A stretch of DNA of 57,823 bases from Oscillospiraceae bacterium (lineage in GTDB: Bacteria; Bacillota_A; Clostridia; Oscillospirales; Oscillospiraceae): the NCBI GenBank assembly GCA_017540945.1, contig JAFYAB010000047.1, forward strand, positions 1-57,823, written 5' to 3'. Below are positions 24,983 to 33,743 of this stretch, piece after piece. The notes under the pieces were generated by a model that did not search any database, was not told where the DNA came from, and worked only from the letters and a program-made list of their open reading frames with translations. The stretch's first letter is position 1; each line of letters opens with the position of its first letter. The position numbers and the translations under genes were made by a program.

Positions 24983-25344
24983 TCGGACGTCACCTCCAGC
25001 TCGATCCGGAGCATGCCCACGGTGTTCAGGCAGGAAGCCACATAGTAGTCCTGGAAGAACGTGGGAACCTCGGGGTCGGAGATGCTGAGGATGTGGCCCT
25101 TCTCCGGCATGTGGCCGCCTAGGTCGGACAGGGCGACGTGCATGATGTCGGTGACCAGGTAAAGGCCCATGGTGTGGTCGAAGACCAGCTGCTTGCGGTC
25201 GGACTCCTTGATGCCGTTGAGCACCACGGGAATGTCCTCGTAGGTCTCCCCGTTGTACTTCACCGTGCGCCGCTCGCCGAATTCATCCACGTTCAGGAAG
25301 ACGCCGTGGATGTCGGCCGCCACCATGTCCTTGAAGGCGCTCAC
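24979..25344 (-). CDS. Probable head-tail joining protein
   Basis: A 121-residue, mainly beta protein (GVFLNVDEFGERRTVKYNGE... LVFDHTMGLYLV). Lambda FII-like joining proteins share this size and composition and occupy this spot downstream of capsid genes. It overlaps both neighbours by four bases. Confidence 0.6.
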   Translation of the reverse strand: MSAFKDMVAADIHGVFLNVDEFGERRTVKYNGETYEDIPVVLNGIKESDRKQLVFDHTMGLYLVTDIMHVALSDLGGHMPEKGHILSISDPEVPTFFQDYYVASCLNTVGMLRIELEVTSE

Positions 25345-25817
25345 TCCGGCAGCGCCGCCGCCAGATCCGGGCCTTCGCCGTGCTGCTCGTCAAGCCCGAC
25401 CTCCACCTGCGCGATCAGCGCGGCGATCTCGGACTTGTTCTTGCATTTCTTCACGTCGAGGCCCAGGTCCTCGGCCAGCGCCTCCATGTCGGCCCGGGTC
25501 AGCTTCATCAGGCTCTCCACCGTCATGTGCCCGTCCACGATGTCGATGCAGTCCTCGGGCGCGGGCTCGTCATGCTCCGCAGGAGGCGCGAGAGGCGCCT
25601 CTGCGGGCTCGACCGCCCCGGACGTGTTCTCGCCGGTCGGAGCCGGGGCGCTCTCGCCATCGTCCGCGGGAGGGCTTGCAAGAGCCGTTCCGACGTACTC
25701 GGCGACACCCCGCTCAACAAGGCGCTTCTCAGCCTCGGGGGGAAGCTCGAAGGGCCCGTCCTTCGGGCCCATGAGCTTCGTGCCGACGCCGGTGAAACCG
25801 GAAATCATTTGGATCAT
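25341..25817 (-). CDS. Hypothetical head protein with a C-terminal HeH/SAP-like domain
   Basis: A 158-residue protein. Residues 1-45 are a small ordered N-terminus (FELPPEAEKRLVERGVAEYV). Residues 48-90 are an acidic Pro/Ala linker. Residues 100-138 form a helix-extension-helix (HeH/LEM-like) motif: MTVESLMKLTRADMEALAED then KNKSEIAALIAQ. Such proteins follow capsid genes in several siphoviruses and myoviruses and may bind DNA in the neck. Role not established. Confidence 0.6.
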   Translation of the reverse strand: MIQMISGFTGVGTKLMGPKDGPFELPPEAEKRLVERGVAEYVGTALASPPADDGESAPAPTGENTSGAVEPAEAPLAPPAEHDEPAPEDCIDIVDGHMTVESLMKLTRADMEALAEDLGLDVKKCKNKSEIAALIAQVEVGLDEQHGEGPDLAAALPE

Positions 25818-25844
25818 GCTGGTAGCTCCTTTCTGAAACGGCGA

Positions 25845-26936
25845 TTAGGCCAGGACGTTCTTCGCCACGCACCAGGGATTGGCGACCTTGGGAACGAACA
25901 GCGGACGGGCGGTGAGCTGGGTCTCCAGGGCGGGCGGCCGCTGGGTGGCGATGTGCTGCGGGACGCGCATGCCGGCATAGGTGTGGAACTTCTCGTCCTT
26001 CTCCACCTGGGAGACGGCGCCGTACAGGCCGCGGCCCACGTCGGGGGCAATGGCGATGACGGTCTCGTCGGGCAGGTACTTGGTGTCGTTGCCCGCGTTG
26101 TCCTCGTAGCTGCCCTCGTAGACGATGATCGGCAGCACGCGGCCGTTGAAGTTGACGGTGCAGAGCTCGAAGGCATCCTCGCCCAGTCTGGCGGGATCGA
26201 GGCGGCCGATCTCGGCACGGCGGTTGTCCAGCATCTCGCACAGCCAGCCGTCGTTCATGAGGAAGTCGCCCACGTCGGGGGAGACCACGAACTCACGGAC
26301 CTTCCGGCCCTTGGAGGTGAGCTGCTTGATCATGTTGCACATGTCGGTGAACCAGGTGCCCTTGGTCCAGGTCGTGCCGCTCTTGGTGGAGTGGGTCCAG
26401 GTGCTGTTCGGGGTGTACAGCGCCGGGTTGTTCACACCGTCATAGAACTTGGCGGTGATGTCCCGGTAGATGTTGGGATTGTCGGACTGGTGGCGCATGA
26501 CGGCGCCGTTGTCCAGGATGGTCTTGACGGCCAGCAGCTCCTCAGCGCGGGAGATCCGGTTGGAGAGCTCGGTCAGATCCTGCATCAGCAGAATGCGGGC
26601 ACGCTCCTCGGGGGTGCGGGTGCTCAGCAGGGACTCGCCGAAGCCGCGATTCTGGAGCTGGTCCAGGGTCAGAGGCATGGAGACGGCGATGTTCGCAGGC
26701 TCCAGCTCGTAGACGCTGAACCCGTCACGAGTGCCGGGGATGGCGCCGATCCGGGGCAGGACGAAGGGGGCGATCTTCTGGGAGCGCTCCTTGTAGTCAG
26801 CCAGGACGCGGGCGGTGCCGAAGACGTCGCTCTCCTTGTTGGTGGGGAAGTAGCGGTTGCGGAAGAAGGTGTGCTCCAGCGGGATCTCTTCGACGGCGCC
26901 GAGCATGTAGTAGGTGTTGTAGATGTTCAGGGGCAT
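25845..26936 (-). CDS. Major capsid protein (lambda gpE family)
   Basis: A 363-residue HK97-fold capsid protein of the lambda E family. Diagnostic stretches: EEIPLEHTFFRNRYFP (16-31), APFVLPRIGAIPGTRDGFSV (about 56-75), and a C-terminal PALETQLTARPLFVPKVANP. It follows the decoration protein by 13 bases, as in lambda. AAGGAGGTCTGAATC precedes the ATG at 26936. Confidence 0.94.
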   Translation of the reverse strand: MPLNIYNTYYMLGAVEEIPLEHTFFRNRYFPTNKESDVFGTARVLADYKERSQKIAPFVLPRIGAIPGTRDGFSVYELEPANIAVSMPLTLDQLQNRGFGESLLSTRTPEERARILLMQDLTELSNRISRAEELLAVKTILDNGAVMRHQSDNPNIYRDITAKFYDGVNNPALYTPNSTWTHSTKSGTTWTKGTWFTDMCNMIKQLTSKGRKVREFVVSPDVGDFLMNDGWLCEMLDNRRAEIGRLDPARLGEDAFELCTVNFNGRVLPIIVYEGSYEDNAGNDTKYLPDETVIAIAPDVGRGLYGAVSQVEKDEKFHTYAGMRVPQHIATQRPPALETQLTARPLFVPKVANPWCVAKNVLA

Positions 26937-26949
26937 GATTCAGACCTCC

Positions 26950-27531
26950 TTACATGGTGTCGGTGAGGATGATGTCGTAGTGCCGCAGCGCATCCTCGTC
27001 CGCCGCGGTCAGGGTGTAGCCTTCGCCCACGATCAGGGCATTGCGGTTGAAGTTGCCGCAGCGGTAGGCCACAGCAGTGGCGTCGCCGTCGTCGGTGACG
27101 GTCACATCGTCGGCCAGGATCGCGGCGGGAATGCCGGCGCCGGGATCGGAATAGCTCACCTTGACGTTCTTGGTGCCGGCGGCGGGCGCGGCGTGCAGGG
27201 TGACCTCGCCGGTGTAGGCGTTGTAATCGTCCACAACCGCAGCGGTGTCGCCGACCGTCACGCCGTCGATCTTCTCGGGCTTGTCGGTCAAGGTGAACTT
27301 CTTGGTGGTGCCGTCGCCGTTGAACTCGGCGACCTTGGCGCTGCCGCCGTAGATGGAATACTTGCCGTCGCTGGCGCGACCCAGGACGGTGCCGCGCTGG
27401 AGCGTCACATCGTCGGAGCTGGCCGCCAGAGCGGCGATCTTGACGCCGATGGCCTCGGCAGGCGGGAAGAGCTTGGCGATCAGGTTGTCAACGCCGACTT
27501 CGCCCACCTTGGAAACGAGATTGGTGTTCAT
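26950..27531 (-). CDS. Head decoration protein (lambda gpD-like)
   Basis: A 193-residue protein that would stabilise the expanded capsid as trimers. The lambda gpD-like features are QRGTVLGRASDGKYSI (about 45-60) and the final AYRCGNFNRNALIVGEGYTL segment. An inserted beta domain at about 66-125 (VSYSDPGAG) makes it longer than lambda gpD (110 residues). It starts one base after the protease/scaffold stop. Confidence 0.88.
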   Translation of the reverse strand: MNTNLVSKVGEVGVDNLIAKLFPPAEAIGVKIAALAASSDDVTLQRGTVLGRASDGKYSIYGGSAKVAEFNGDGTTKKFTLTDKPEKIDGVTVGDTAAVVDDYNAYTGEVTLHAAPAAGTKNVKVSYSDPGAGIPAAILADDVTVTDDGDATAVAYRCGNFNRNALIVGEGYTLTAADEDALRHYDIILTDTM

Positions 27532-27924
27532 TTACTTGCCCTCCTTCTTGGTGTGGTAGGCCTGTGCGGCCTGCTTGCCGGCCGCGTACAGATCCTCCGG
27601 CTTGTCCGCTTCGTCATCGACGGGAGCGGGAGCGGCGGCGGTCACGTCTGCGGTGCCGGAGTTGGTGCCGTCCTCCTCGAGGTTGGCGAGGAAGCTGGTG
27701 CCGGCCTTCGCAGCTGCCTTCGCGGCACGGAAAGCCAGGGTCTCAGCAGAACAGGCGGTGGCGCCGTACTTGGCTTCGGCAACAAGCTCGGCGGGCATCA
27801 GCGCCGCCACTTCGTCGATGCCCTGGAGCCGTGCCCGCTCGTTCTGGACTGCGGTCTGGGCGGCAGACGCTTCGATCTGCTGCACCAGTTCGGGCTGGGA
27901 AGCCCGGAGCTCTTCAAGAGTCAT
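27532..27924 (-). CDS. Internal in-frame scaffold protein (Nu3-like)
   Basis: Inside the protease gene a strong site, AAGGAGG, lies ten bases before an in-frame ATG at 27924 (MTLEELRASQPELV). The product would be a 130-residue scaffold sharing the protease C-terminus. Lambda makes Nu3 from C in the same way. The match in layout is direct; use of the start is inferred. Confidence 0.7.
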   Translation of the reverse strand: MTLEELRASQPELVQQIEASAAQTAVQNERARLQGIDEVAALMPAELVAEAKYGATACSAETLAFRAAKAAAKAGTSFLANLEEDGTNSGTADVTAAAPAPVDDEADKPEDLYAAGKQAAQAYHTKKEGK

Positions 27925-28758
27925 AGGGTTGTTTCCTCCTTCGTTGCCGGAGTCAACCGGCGTATTTGTATTTGTCTCAACGGCAGGGGGCGTGTCTCCC
28001 GCCGGATTGACCGTAGCAGAAACGGCAGCACCTTCTTCGGATGCTGCCGCGGGAATAAAGTCCGGCGCGAACACGCCGGGAGGGAGAGGGACTCCGACAC
28101 CGTTGACCACAAGCATTGCTCCATTCGCAGAAGCAGCCAGCTTCACAGGTTCGGCGTCTTCAATCAGTTCGTCGGCAAAGCCTTTACTCACAGCGTCTTT
28201 GCCAGTCAGATAGGTCGTCTCGGACATCATGCCGAGCACTGTCGCCTCGTCAAGCCCGGTCTTCCGAGTGTAGGCAGCTGCCAGCGCACGATCGTACGTC
28301 CGCATCGGCTCCACCTGTTCTTCCAACTCGTCCGCGTTGTAGTAGCCCCACAGCACAGAGGCACAGCGGTGGATCATCACAAGGCCGGTAGCGTTGACCT
28401 TGACGGTATCACAGGCGGCCATAATCACAGAAGCCGCACTCATGGCAACGGCATCCACAATGCAGGTCAGCTTCACGCCGTCACGGGCGAGCTCCCGGAG
28501 CCGGTTGTGGATCAGCAGGCCGACCACAGCGTCACCGCCATAGGAATTGATGCGGATGGTGACAGTCTTACACTTCTTCACCGCGTCCAGATCCTTCAAA
28601 AACTCGTCCTGCTCGATGAAGTTGCCCTCGGCTTTTTTTCCGGTCCACCAGTTGACTGGCACACGCTCCACAACGTCGCCGTACATGGTAATCTCGGCAC
28701 TTTCCCCGTCCTTGGAGGCCATGGCGTAGCACTGCCTCCGAATGTCAATTTTCGGCAT
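27532..28758 (-). CDS. ClpP-type head maturation protease with C-terminal scaffold
   Basis: A 408-residue protein. Residues 15-215 are an S49/ClpP-like protease: IRINSYGGDA (oxyanion region), then AVAMSAASVI with the catalytic Ser and IHRCASVLWG with the catalytic His. A low-complexity linker at about 245-275 leads to a scaffold-like C-terminal domain (279-408), rich in helix and charge. The enzyme processes the prohead and itself, as lambda gpC does. The C-terminal part also has its own start (27924). Confidence 0.92.
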   Translation of the reverse strand: MPKIDIRRQCYAMASKDGESAEITMYGDVVERVPVNWWTGKKAEGNFIEQDEFLKDLDAVKKCKTVTIRINSYGGDAVVGLLIHNRLRELARDGVKLTCIVDAVAMSAASVIMAACDTVKVNATGLVMIHRCASVLWGYYNADELEEQVEPMRTYDRALAAAYTRKTGLDEATVLGMMSETTYLTGKDAVSKGFADELIEDAEPVKLAASANGAMLVVNGVGVPLPPGVFAPDFIPAAASEEGAAVSATVNPAGDTPPAVETNTNTPVDSGNEGGNNPMTLEELRASQPELVQQIEASAAQTAVQNERARLQGIDEVAALMPAELVAEAKYGATACSAETLAFRAAKAAAKAGTSFLANLEEDGTNSGTADVTAAAPAPVDDEADKPEDLYAAGKQAAQAYHTKKEGK

Positions 28759-30325
28759 TGTCTGAGTCCTCCTTCTCGTCGTTTCGGGCCGGTGCCTGGG
28801 TCACAGCGGAGGCCCCGGCCTCTTTGAGCTTTTCGTTGGCGATCTTGAGCTGTTCCACGTTCTGGTCCCAGTCGCCGCCGCCCAACTCGCGGGTGATCTG
28901 CTTGTGGGTCTTGATGCCCTGAGAGGCCATCAGCAGCGCGGCGGTGGCTTCCTTGTTCGGGTCAAGCGCCACCTGCACAGGCCCGATCCAGGTTGCGCCG
29001 CACCAGGCCTTCCGGACCATCGGGTCCACGAAAAAGCCCGGGGCCTTGATCCGGCCTCGGGCCACCGCTTCGGCCAGCCACAGCTCATAGACCGGCTGGC
29101 AGAAATCGTCCACGAACCAGTGACGCCGCATCTTGAAGGCCTCCCAGGCCTCCATCAGAGCGCCCCGGCTCGCGGAGTAGGAGCTGTTGAATTCCTTGAT
29201 CAGCACGTCGTAGGGCAGCTCCAGGCCCGAACCGATAATCTTGGTCAGGGTCTTCGTGAACATCTCGAAGCCGGCCGTGGGAATGTTCGGGGCGCCGAAC
29301 ACAATGTCCTCGCCGGGCTTCAAGTGGGTCACAGTTCCCGGCCCCATTTCGTACTCGTTCTCATCGTCGCTCAGACCGCCGGCGGGCTCGCCACCTTCGC
29401 CGTCGCCCACCTCCGCGATCGGGAGCATGGACTGTTCGGTCTCCGTCTTGATCCATGCGGTGAAGAAGCTCTGGATCAGCGCGGACATCAGCTCGCTCTC
29501 GGTGTAGCGCCGCTGCTGGAGCAGGGTCTCGATCACAGGCGCCAGGTAGGGCACGCCACGGTACTGGCCGGGCCGCTCGCTCTCCATGATGTGGAGGATG
29601 TTCGGCAGATCGGTCTTCGCACCACGGGCAAGTACTCTGGTCCATTCGGACTTCTCGCTGCTGTAGAAGGCATATCGCGGATAGGTGTTGCACACATGGT
29701 AGGCCACAACCTTGCCATCCCGATCCACTTCCACGCCGTCGAAGACCTTGTGGCCGGCGCCGGGCTTGCCCTCCGGGATCTTCATTTCGGAGCAGAAAAT
29801 CGTTGCGCCTGTGCTGTCGGGATTGCAGATCCGGTCTGCCTCCACAAGCTGGATACGAAGACCGTAGGGGTTCATGGGCGACGGGTCAACGTGCCGGATC
29901 AGGGCGAACACGTCCCCGGACATCAGCCAGGATTTCAGCGCAAGCTGCTGGAGATCGTCGAAGTTGTTCAGCCCCAGAGCGTCACAGTGCCAGGCCGTGT
30001 CAGCCCAGAGATGGAATTCGGCCTCGGTCTTGTGCTGCCATTCCTTGGCCGCCTCCTCGGAGAGCCCGAGGATGGTGCGGTCAATGGTGCTTTGCAGCGC
30101 CAGGCCGGGGCCGACGATGTGGGTGCGGTTGGTGTTGATTGCCGACGTCGCAATGGGCGCAGACATATAGAGCATCCGGGCCCGCTCCCGGAGCGTCTGG
30201 GCGTTTCGGTTGATGTCCTCCTCCGGAGGTCCGCTGTTCGGGATCATTGCCCGAAGCGCCCGCCGTGTCAGGCTTGCGCCTGCTTCGCTGTAGCCGCTTG
30301 CCTGCGGCTTCTTGATTTTTTCCAT
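28745..30325 (-). CDS. Portal protein (lambda family)
   Basis: A 526-residue lambda-type portal: SGDVFALIRHVDPSP, LRIQLVEADRICNPDS, GKPGAGHKVFDGVEVDRDGK and the FIDWFVDDFCQPVYELWL-like region near 400 are family landmarks. It forms the dodecameric DNA entry pore and the base for the terminase. I chose the ATG at 30325 (MEKIKKPQ) after GGAGGGAAGG. It overlaps the protease start by 14 bases. Confidence 0.94.
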   Translation of the reverse strand: MEKIKKPQASGYSEAGASLTRRALRAMIPNSGPPEEDINRNAQTLRERARMLYMSAPIATSAINTNRTHIVGPGLALQSTIDRTILGLSEEAAKEWQHKTEAEFHLWADTAWHCDALGLNNFDDLQQLALKSWLMSGDVFALIRHVDPSPMNPYGLRIQLVEADRICNPDSTGATIFCSEMKIPEGKPGAGHKVFDGVEVDRDGKVVAYHVCNTYPRYAFYSSEKSEWTRVLARGAKTDLPNILHIMESERPGQYRGVPYLAPVIETLLQQRRYTESELMSALIQSFFTAWIKTETEQSMLPIAEVGDGEGGEPAGGLSDDENEYEMGPGTVTHLKPGEDIVFGAPNIPTAGFEMFTKTLTKIIGSGLELPYDVLIKEFNSSYSASRGALMEAWEAFKMRRHWFVDDFCQPVYELWLAEAVARGRIKAPGFFVDPMVRKAWCGATWIGPVQVALDPNKEATAALLMASQGIKTHKQITRELGGGDWDQNVEQLKIANEKLKEAGASAVTQAPARNDEKEDSDNAEN

Positions 30326-30352
30326 GGCCTTCCCTCCGTCAAAGTATAGCAA

Positions 30353-30484
30353 GTCGCTCCGGGAGCGGAAGGAGCCGAACCGTTCCCGGAGCGACGGTAA
30401 AGCCCTTTCGGGCCATTACCCAAATGAAATACACGCGTGCGTTAGTATGTTAACTTACATACATACCGTGCGTTTCGTGCATTT
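30353..30484 (-). promoter_or_regulatory. Non-coding gap with several hairpins before the portal gene
   Basis: This 132-base gap breaks an otherwise packed operon. It holds a long imperfect inverted repeat, CGCTCCGGGA (about 30356) with TCCCGGAGCG (about 30385); a GCCC-TTTC-GGGC hairpin near 30402; and GTATGT/ACATAC arms near 30450. None has a T-tract. TATACT just before the portal (complement of about 30343) is a possible -10. It may set portal expression or RNA processing. Confidence 0.45.
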
Positions 30485-30778
30485 TCAATCCAGCGGCATG
30501 CGGAGCGGGTCCGTGAGAATTGCTTCCCGCTCGGCCTCCTCCGTGATCTCCCGGATGGAGGTCACGCGGAGCCAGTCATACCGCATCTCGAATTCAGCCT
30601 TGGCCCGCCTTTCGTCTGGGGCCAGGGCATAGTAATCGGACGGCCTGCGGTTCTTCGCGTAGGTCGCTCGGATCTCAAACAGGGAGTATCCCCCGTGGGG
30701 TCTGCACCGGATCAGAGCGGAGCTGTCGCCGATCTCCCTGTAGACCAGCGTGCAGCGGCTAAGACGCCGCTCCATCAC
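30485..30778 (-). CDS. Small phage protein of the head gene block
   Basis: A 97-residue protein, beta in the first half (CTLVYREIGDSSALIRCRPH) and basic/helical in the second (SDYYALAPDERRAKAEFEMR). It overlaps the gpW-like gene by four bases and is followed by the 132-base hairpin region. I recognise no function; similar sized proteins occur between terminase and portal genes in gut Clostridia phages. Confidence 0.6.
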   Translation of the reverse strand: MMERRLSRCTLVYREIGDSSALIRCRPHGGYSLFEIRATYAKNRRPSDYYALAPDERRAKAEFEMRYDWLRVTSIREITEEAEREAILTDPLRMPLD

Positions 30779-31035
30779 CAGTCCCTCGGGATCACGCCGA
30801 CGGCCTTGCGCCGGCCGCTGCCGTCCAGCAGGGCCTCCAGCTCGTCGATCTCCTCCTCCAGCTTCCGGATCTCTTCGGAGAGCTTGTCCAGATCCAGCCG
30901 GGTGAGCTGCCGATCGTCGATCATGTAGGCCTTCACGCCGCCGGAGACCAGGGCCTCATAGGCGGCATAGAGCTTGTCCAGCATGTTCTTCCGGAAGGCG
31001 AGCTTTTTCCGGATCGTTTCCATTCGCTTTTTCAT
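30775..31035 (-). CDS. gpW-like head-tail joining protein
   Basis: An 86-residue all-helical protein with the gpW/DUF6148 pattern: LDKLYAAYEALVSG, then KAYMIDDRQLTRLDLDKL and a closing charged helix. In lambda gpW completes the head before tail attachment and lies between terminase and portal as here. The ATG at 31035 has GAGGTG upstream. Confidence 0.8.
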   Translation of the reverse strand: MKKRMETIRKKLAFRKNMLDKLYAAYEALVSGGVKAYMIDDRQLTRLDLDKLSEEIRKLEEEIDELEALLDGSGRRKAVGVIPRDW

Positions 31036-31043
31036 GTCGCACC

Positions 31044-32975
31044 TCACCATTCTTCGTCCACGTAGGAATTCTTTTGCTTCTTCTGCCTGGGAGCGGGTCT
31101 GCCTGGCGCAGGAGCGGCTCCTGCGGCGCGTTGACCGCGTTTCGCTTTTAGCCGCCTGTCCACCTGATCCAGGTTCACAGGGAGCGCCTTAAAGGCCGCC
31201 AGCGCATAGTTCCGGCAGTCAAGGGCCTCGTTGCGCTCGTGACCGGGGATCTTCTTCCAGGTCCAGGGCTTGGCCTTCTTCTCGTCATATTCCAGCCGCT
31301 CGGACAGCAGCCCCTTGAAGAAGGTCGGCCCGTAATCGTCCCGCTTCGGGAAATGACAGTATTTCGAGCCCGGCTCCTGGACGTGCAGATTGTCCATGAT
31401 GATCTGCTTGCCCGCGTCGACTCCGATCTGATACTGCCAGCAGGAGCCGATGATCTTCTGATTGACCACGATCTTCATTTGCTTCGGCGGGGCGGTGTAG
31501 GGCCTGTCGGCCCCGGCCATGCCCTTGATGCAGAACAGGCGCTTGCCCTGCCGCTGCTGGGCCCGCTGCCGGACCTCCTGGGTGAAGTGGCCGCCTTCGT
31601 CGATGAAGGCAAGGGAAATCTGAATGCCGATGCCGTCGGCGTAGGTGAAGCGGTGGTCCAGCACATCGTCCAGGGCTTGCCAGGTCTTGTCATCGTCCGG
31701 GCGGCCCATGATGACGCCCTTCTGGATGCCCCAGGTCTCGCCGAAGTGACCGTGGCCCACGACCTCATATTCCAGACGGTTGTCCTGGGTGTCGATGCCG
31801 CAGGTCAGCACCAGCACACCCTCCGGGAGCTCCGCTTCGTATTCTTCCCGCCTGGCCAGCATGGCGTCCTCGTCCTCCAGGTCGCCGCGGTCCTCCCACA
31901 GCTCGCCGAAGGAGGTATTGAAGACGGTCTGGAGCTTCTTGCCGTCGTTGCCGGCGGTGAGAAATTCCTGGATGATGTCGTTCCAGGAGGCCCATGTGGA
32001 GACAAAGGCGTTGAGCCAGAAGCTCCGGCAGCGGTTGGTCTTGTAGGCGCTGGGGTTCTCGGCCTGCCAGTGTGCCGGCTGGTGCTTCATGGTCTGCTCG
32101 GAGGAGACGCCGCCGCACCCTGGGCAGCAGTAATAGACCTGATTGATCTGGTAGGTCTTGGCGTCCCGGACCGTGCTGACGTCATAGTCGAAGCGAATAT
32201 CCTGCCAGCGGATCTCATACCAGCCCCCGCAGTGCGGGCACTGGCTGACCCACCGCTCCATGGTGCCGGTGACAAAGGCGTCAGCGATTGCGCTGTGTCC
32301 CTTGATCGTCGGTGTCGAGACCTCCACAGCCTTTGCGTTGTAGAAGGTCTTTTGCCGGGCCATGGCCAGCCGCCAGGGATCGCCCTCGTCGCCGGCCGAC
32401 GTGGCCCAGCGGTCCCGCTCGTCGCCGATCACGTAGCGGATCGGCTTGGAGGCCAGGGCGTGGGCCTCGGTGGAGCCGCATAGGGTCAGGATGCCGCCCG
32501 GGTAGCTCTTCTGCTTGACGGTGTTCGCGGCGTTCCGCTTCGCCGTCTGGACGATCTTCTTTTTCAGCGACGGTGACTCCCGGAACATGGGGTCGATGCG
32601 GAGCCGGGAGAATTCCTTTGCGTCGCCCTCCGTGGGGTGGACGTAGAGGATCGAGCCGGGGTCCTGGTCGATGATGTAGCCGATGATGTTCAGCTCGCAT
32701 TCGGTCTTGCCGACCTGGGAGGCGGCCACCATGACGATGTGCCGGACGTTCGCGTCGGTGAATGCGTCCATGACCTCACGTAGGTATGGCGTTCTGGAAT
32801 TTCGCCAGAGGCCCGCTTCTGCGGAGGCCTCCGAGGTCAGGATGCGGTATTTCGCCGCCCACCGGCTGACGGTCAGATCGTCCGGCGGCGTGAACACGTC
32901 GGCCATGATCTTCTCCATCAGAGCGGTGGTCCGGCGCTGGCTTTGCCGTCTTTGCTTCTCGGCGGTGTCACTCAT
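31044..32975 (-). CDS. terL: Terminase large subunit (lambda gpA family)
   Basis: A 643-residue packaging ATPase and nuclease. The N-terminal motor has Walker A AASQVGKTE at 84-92. A zinc-binding pair, CPHCGG and CCPGCGG (about 245-285), is typical of gpA. The nuclease half carries acidic residues in LTCGIDTQDNRLEYEV (about 395) and HERNEALDCRNYA near 600. The gpA family predicts cos-type packaging. It overlaps the small subunit gene by eight bases. Confidence 0.95.
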   Translation of the reverse strand: MSDTAEKQRRQSQRRTTALMEKIMADVFTPPDDLTVSRWAAKYRILTSEASAEAGLWRNSRTPYLREVMDAFTDANVRHIVMVAASQVGKTECELNIIGYIIDQDPGSILYVHPTEGDAKEFSRLRIDPMFRESPSLKKKIVQTAKRNAANTVKQKSYPGGILTLCGSTEAHALASKPIRYVIGDERDRWATSAGDEGDPWRLAMARQKTFYNAKAVEVSTPTIKGHSAIADAFVTGTMERWVSQCPHCGGWYEIRWQDIRFDYDVSTVRDAKTYQINQVYYCCPGCGGVSSEQTMKHQPAHWQAENPSAYKTNRCRSFWLNAFVSTWASWNDIIQEFLTAGNDGKKLQTVFNTSFGELWEDRGDLEDEDAMLARREEYEAELPEGVLVLTCGIDTQDNRLEYEVVGHGHFGETWGIQKGVIMGRPDDDKTWQALDDVLDHRFTYADGIGIQISLAFIDEGGHFTQEVRQRAQQRQGKRLFCIKGMAGADRPYTAPPKQMKIVVNQKIIGSCWQYQIGVDAGKQIIMDNLHVQEPGSKYCHFPKRDDYGPTFFKGLLSERLEYDEKKAKPWTWKKIPGHERNEALDCRNYALAAFKALPVNLDQVDRRLKAKRGQRAAGAAPAPGRPAPRQKKQKNSYVDEEW

Positions 32976-33522
32976 CGTCGATCAATCCTTCCGCGCCCCA
33001 CTCCATCCTGGCCCTGACGGCCTCCTCGTATTTTGTCGGATCGTACTTGTACTCGGCGAACTCCTTCATGAGCGCATGAGCCTCGCGCTTGATGACCTCA
33101 TACGCCTGGGCCGCAGTCTCGCAGCCGATCACGTCCACGGCCAGACGGCCGGGCAGGGCCATGAGCCCGTTGCGGACGGCGTACAGCATATCCTCGGTGA
33201 TGGCCTTCACGTCCTCGGAGCGGTGCATCGATCCCCTGAGCTCATCGGCTTCCAGCTTGGCCCGGTCGGCCTTCGCCGCCTTGAGCTTCAGTTCAGCGCC
33301 GCGCTTGGCCTTCTCGTATTTCACGTCCTCCTCGGTCGGCGCCTTGCTGCTCCGGAAGGTCATATAGGCCTGGACGTTCCTGGCCAGCGGGTAGGTGTTC
33401 TTCCCGTCCGCGACGATGATCCCGTCCTCCGTCAGATTGCGGACCTGTTTGGAGGTAATGCCGAGGACCACAGCCAGCTCCGACAGGCTCACCGTCGTTT
33501 CCTTTGTGATTTTCTCGGCCAT
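32968..33522 (-). CDS. terS: Terminase small subunit (Nu1-like)
   Basis: A 184-residue protein with an N-terminal MerR/winged helix DNA-binding domain (SLSELAVVLGITSKQVRNLT, residues 12-31), a central coiled coil (KAKRGAELKLKAAKADRAKL) and a C-terminal helical oligomerisation region. Nu1-like subunits bind cosB next to their own gene; phased repeats that fit that role lie directly upstream (33574-33641). The ATG at 33522 follows GAGGAGGGTACC. Confidence 0.88.
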   Translation of the reverse strand: MAEKITKETTVSLSELAVVLGITSKQVRNLTEDGIIVADGKNTYPLARNVQAYMTFRSSKAPTEEDVKYEKAKRGAELKLKAAKADRAKLEADELRGSMHRSEDVKAITEDMLYAVRNGLMALPGRLAVDVIGCETAAQAYEVIKREAHALMKEFAEYKYDPTKYEEAVRARMEWGAEGLIDDE

Positions 33523-33573
33523 GGTACCCTCCTCTATGACAGACCATTTCCGTGACCCCACGAAAATGATCGG

Positions 33574-33641
33574 AACTTGCTAACTTGCTTGTAACTTGCA
33601 CGAAACTTGCTATTGTCTTGCAAATCTTGTGATTATCTTGC
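33574..33641 (-). repeat. Phased CTTGC iterons, candidate TerS binding sites (cosB)
   Basis: Seven copies of (A/T)(A/T)CTTG(C/T), with core C at 33576, 33584, 33595, 33606, 33617, 33626 and 33637. Spacings are 8, 11, 11, 11, 9 and 11 bases, about one helical turn. Two further copies stand 11 bases apart at 33788 and 33799. Sites on one face of DNA beside terS resemble the R sites bound by Nu1. Confidence 0.65.
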
Positions 33642-33701
33642 GAAAACAGACGATTTCTCGCAAGATTGACTAAGAAATTAACTAAACAGTTAACTAAAAG
33701 G

Positions 33702-33743
33702 CCGTTTCCTCAACTGGAAGGACAATCCCAGTTGAGGAAACGG
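33702..33743. repeat. 16-bp perfect inverted repeat upstream of the iterons
   Basis: CCGTTTCCTCAACTGG (33702-33717) and CCAGTTGAGGAAACGG (33728-33743), 10-base loop. Leftward it is followed by CCTTTTAG, so it may terminate transcription before terS; it could equally be part of the cos site. Confidence 0.7.
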
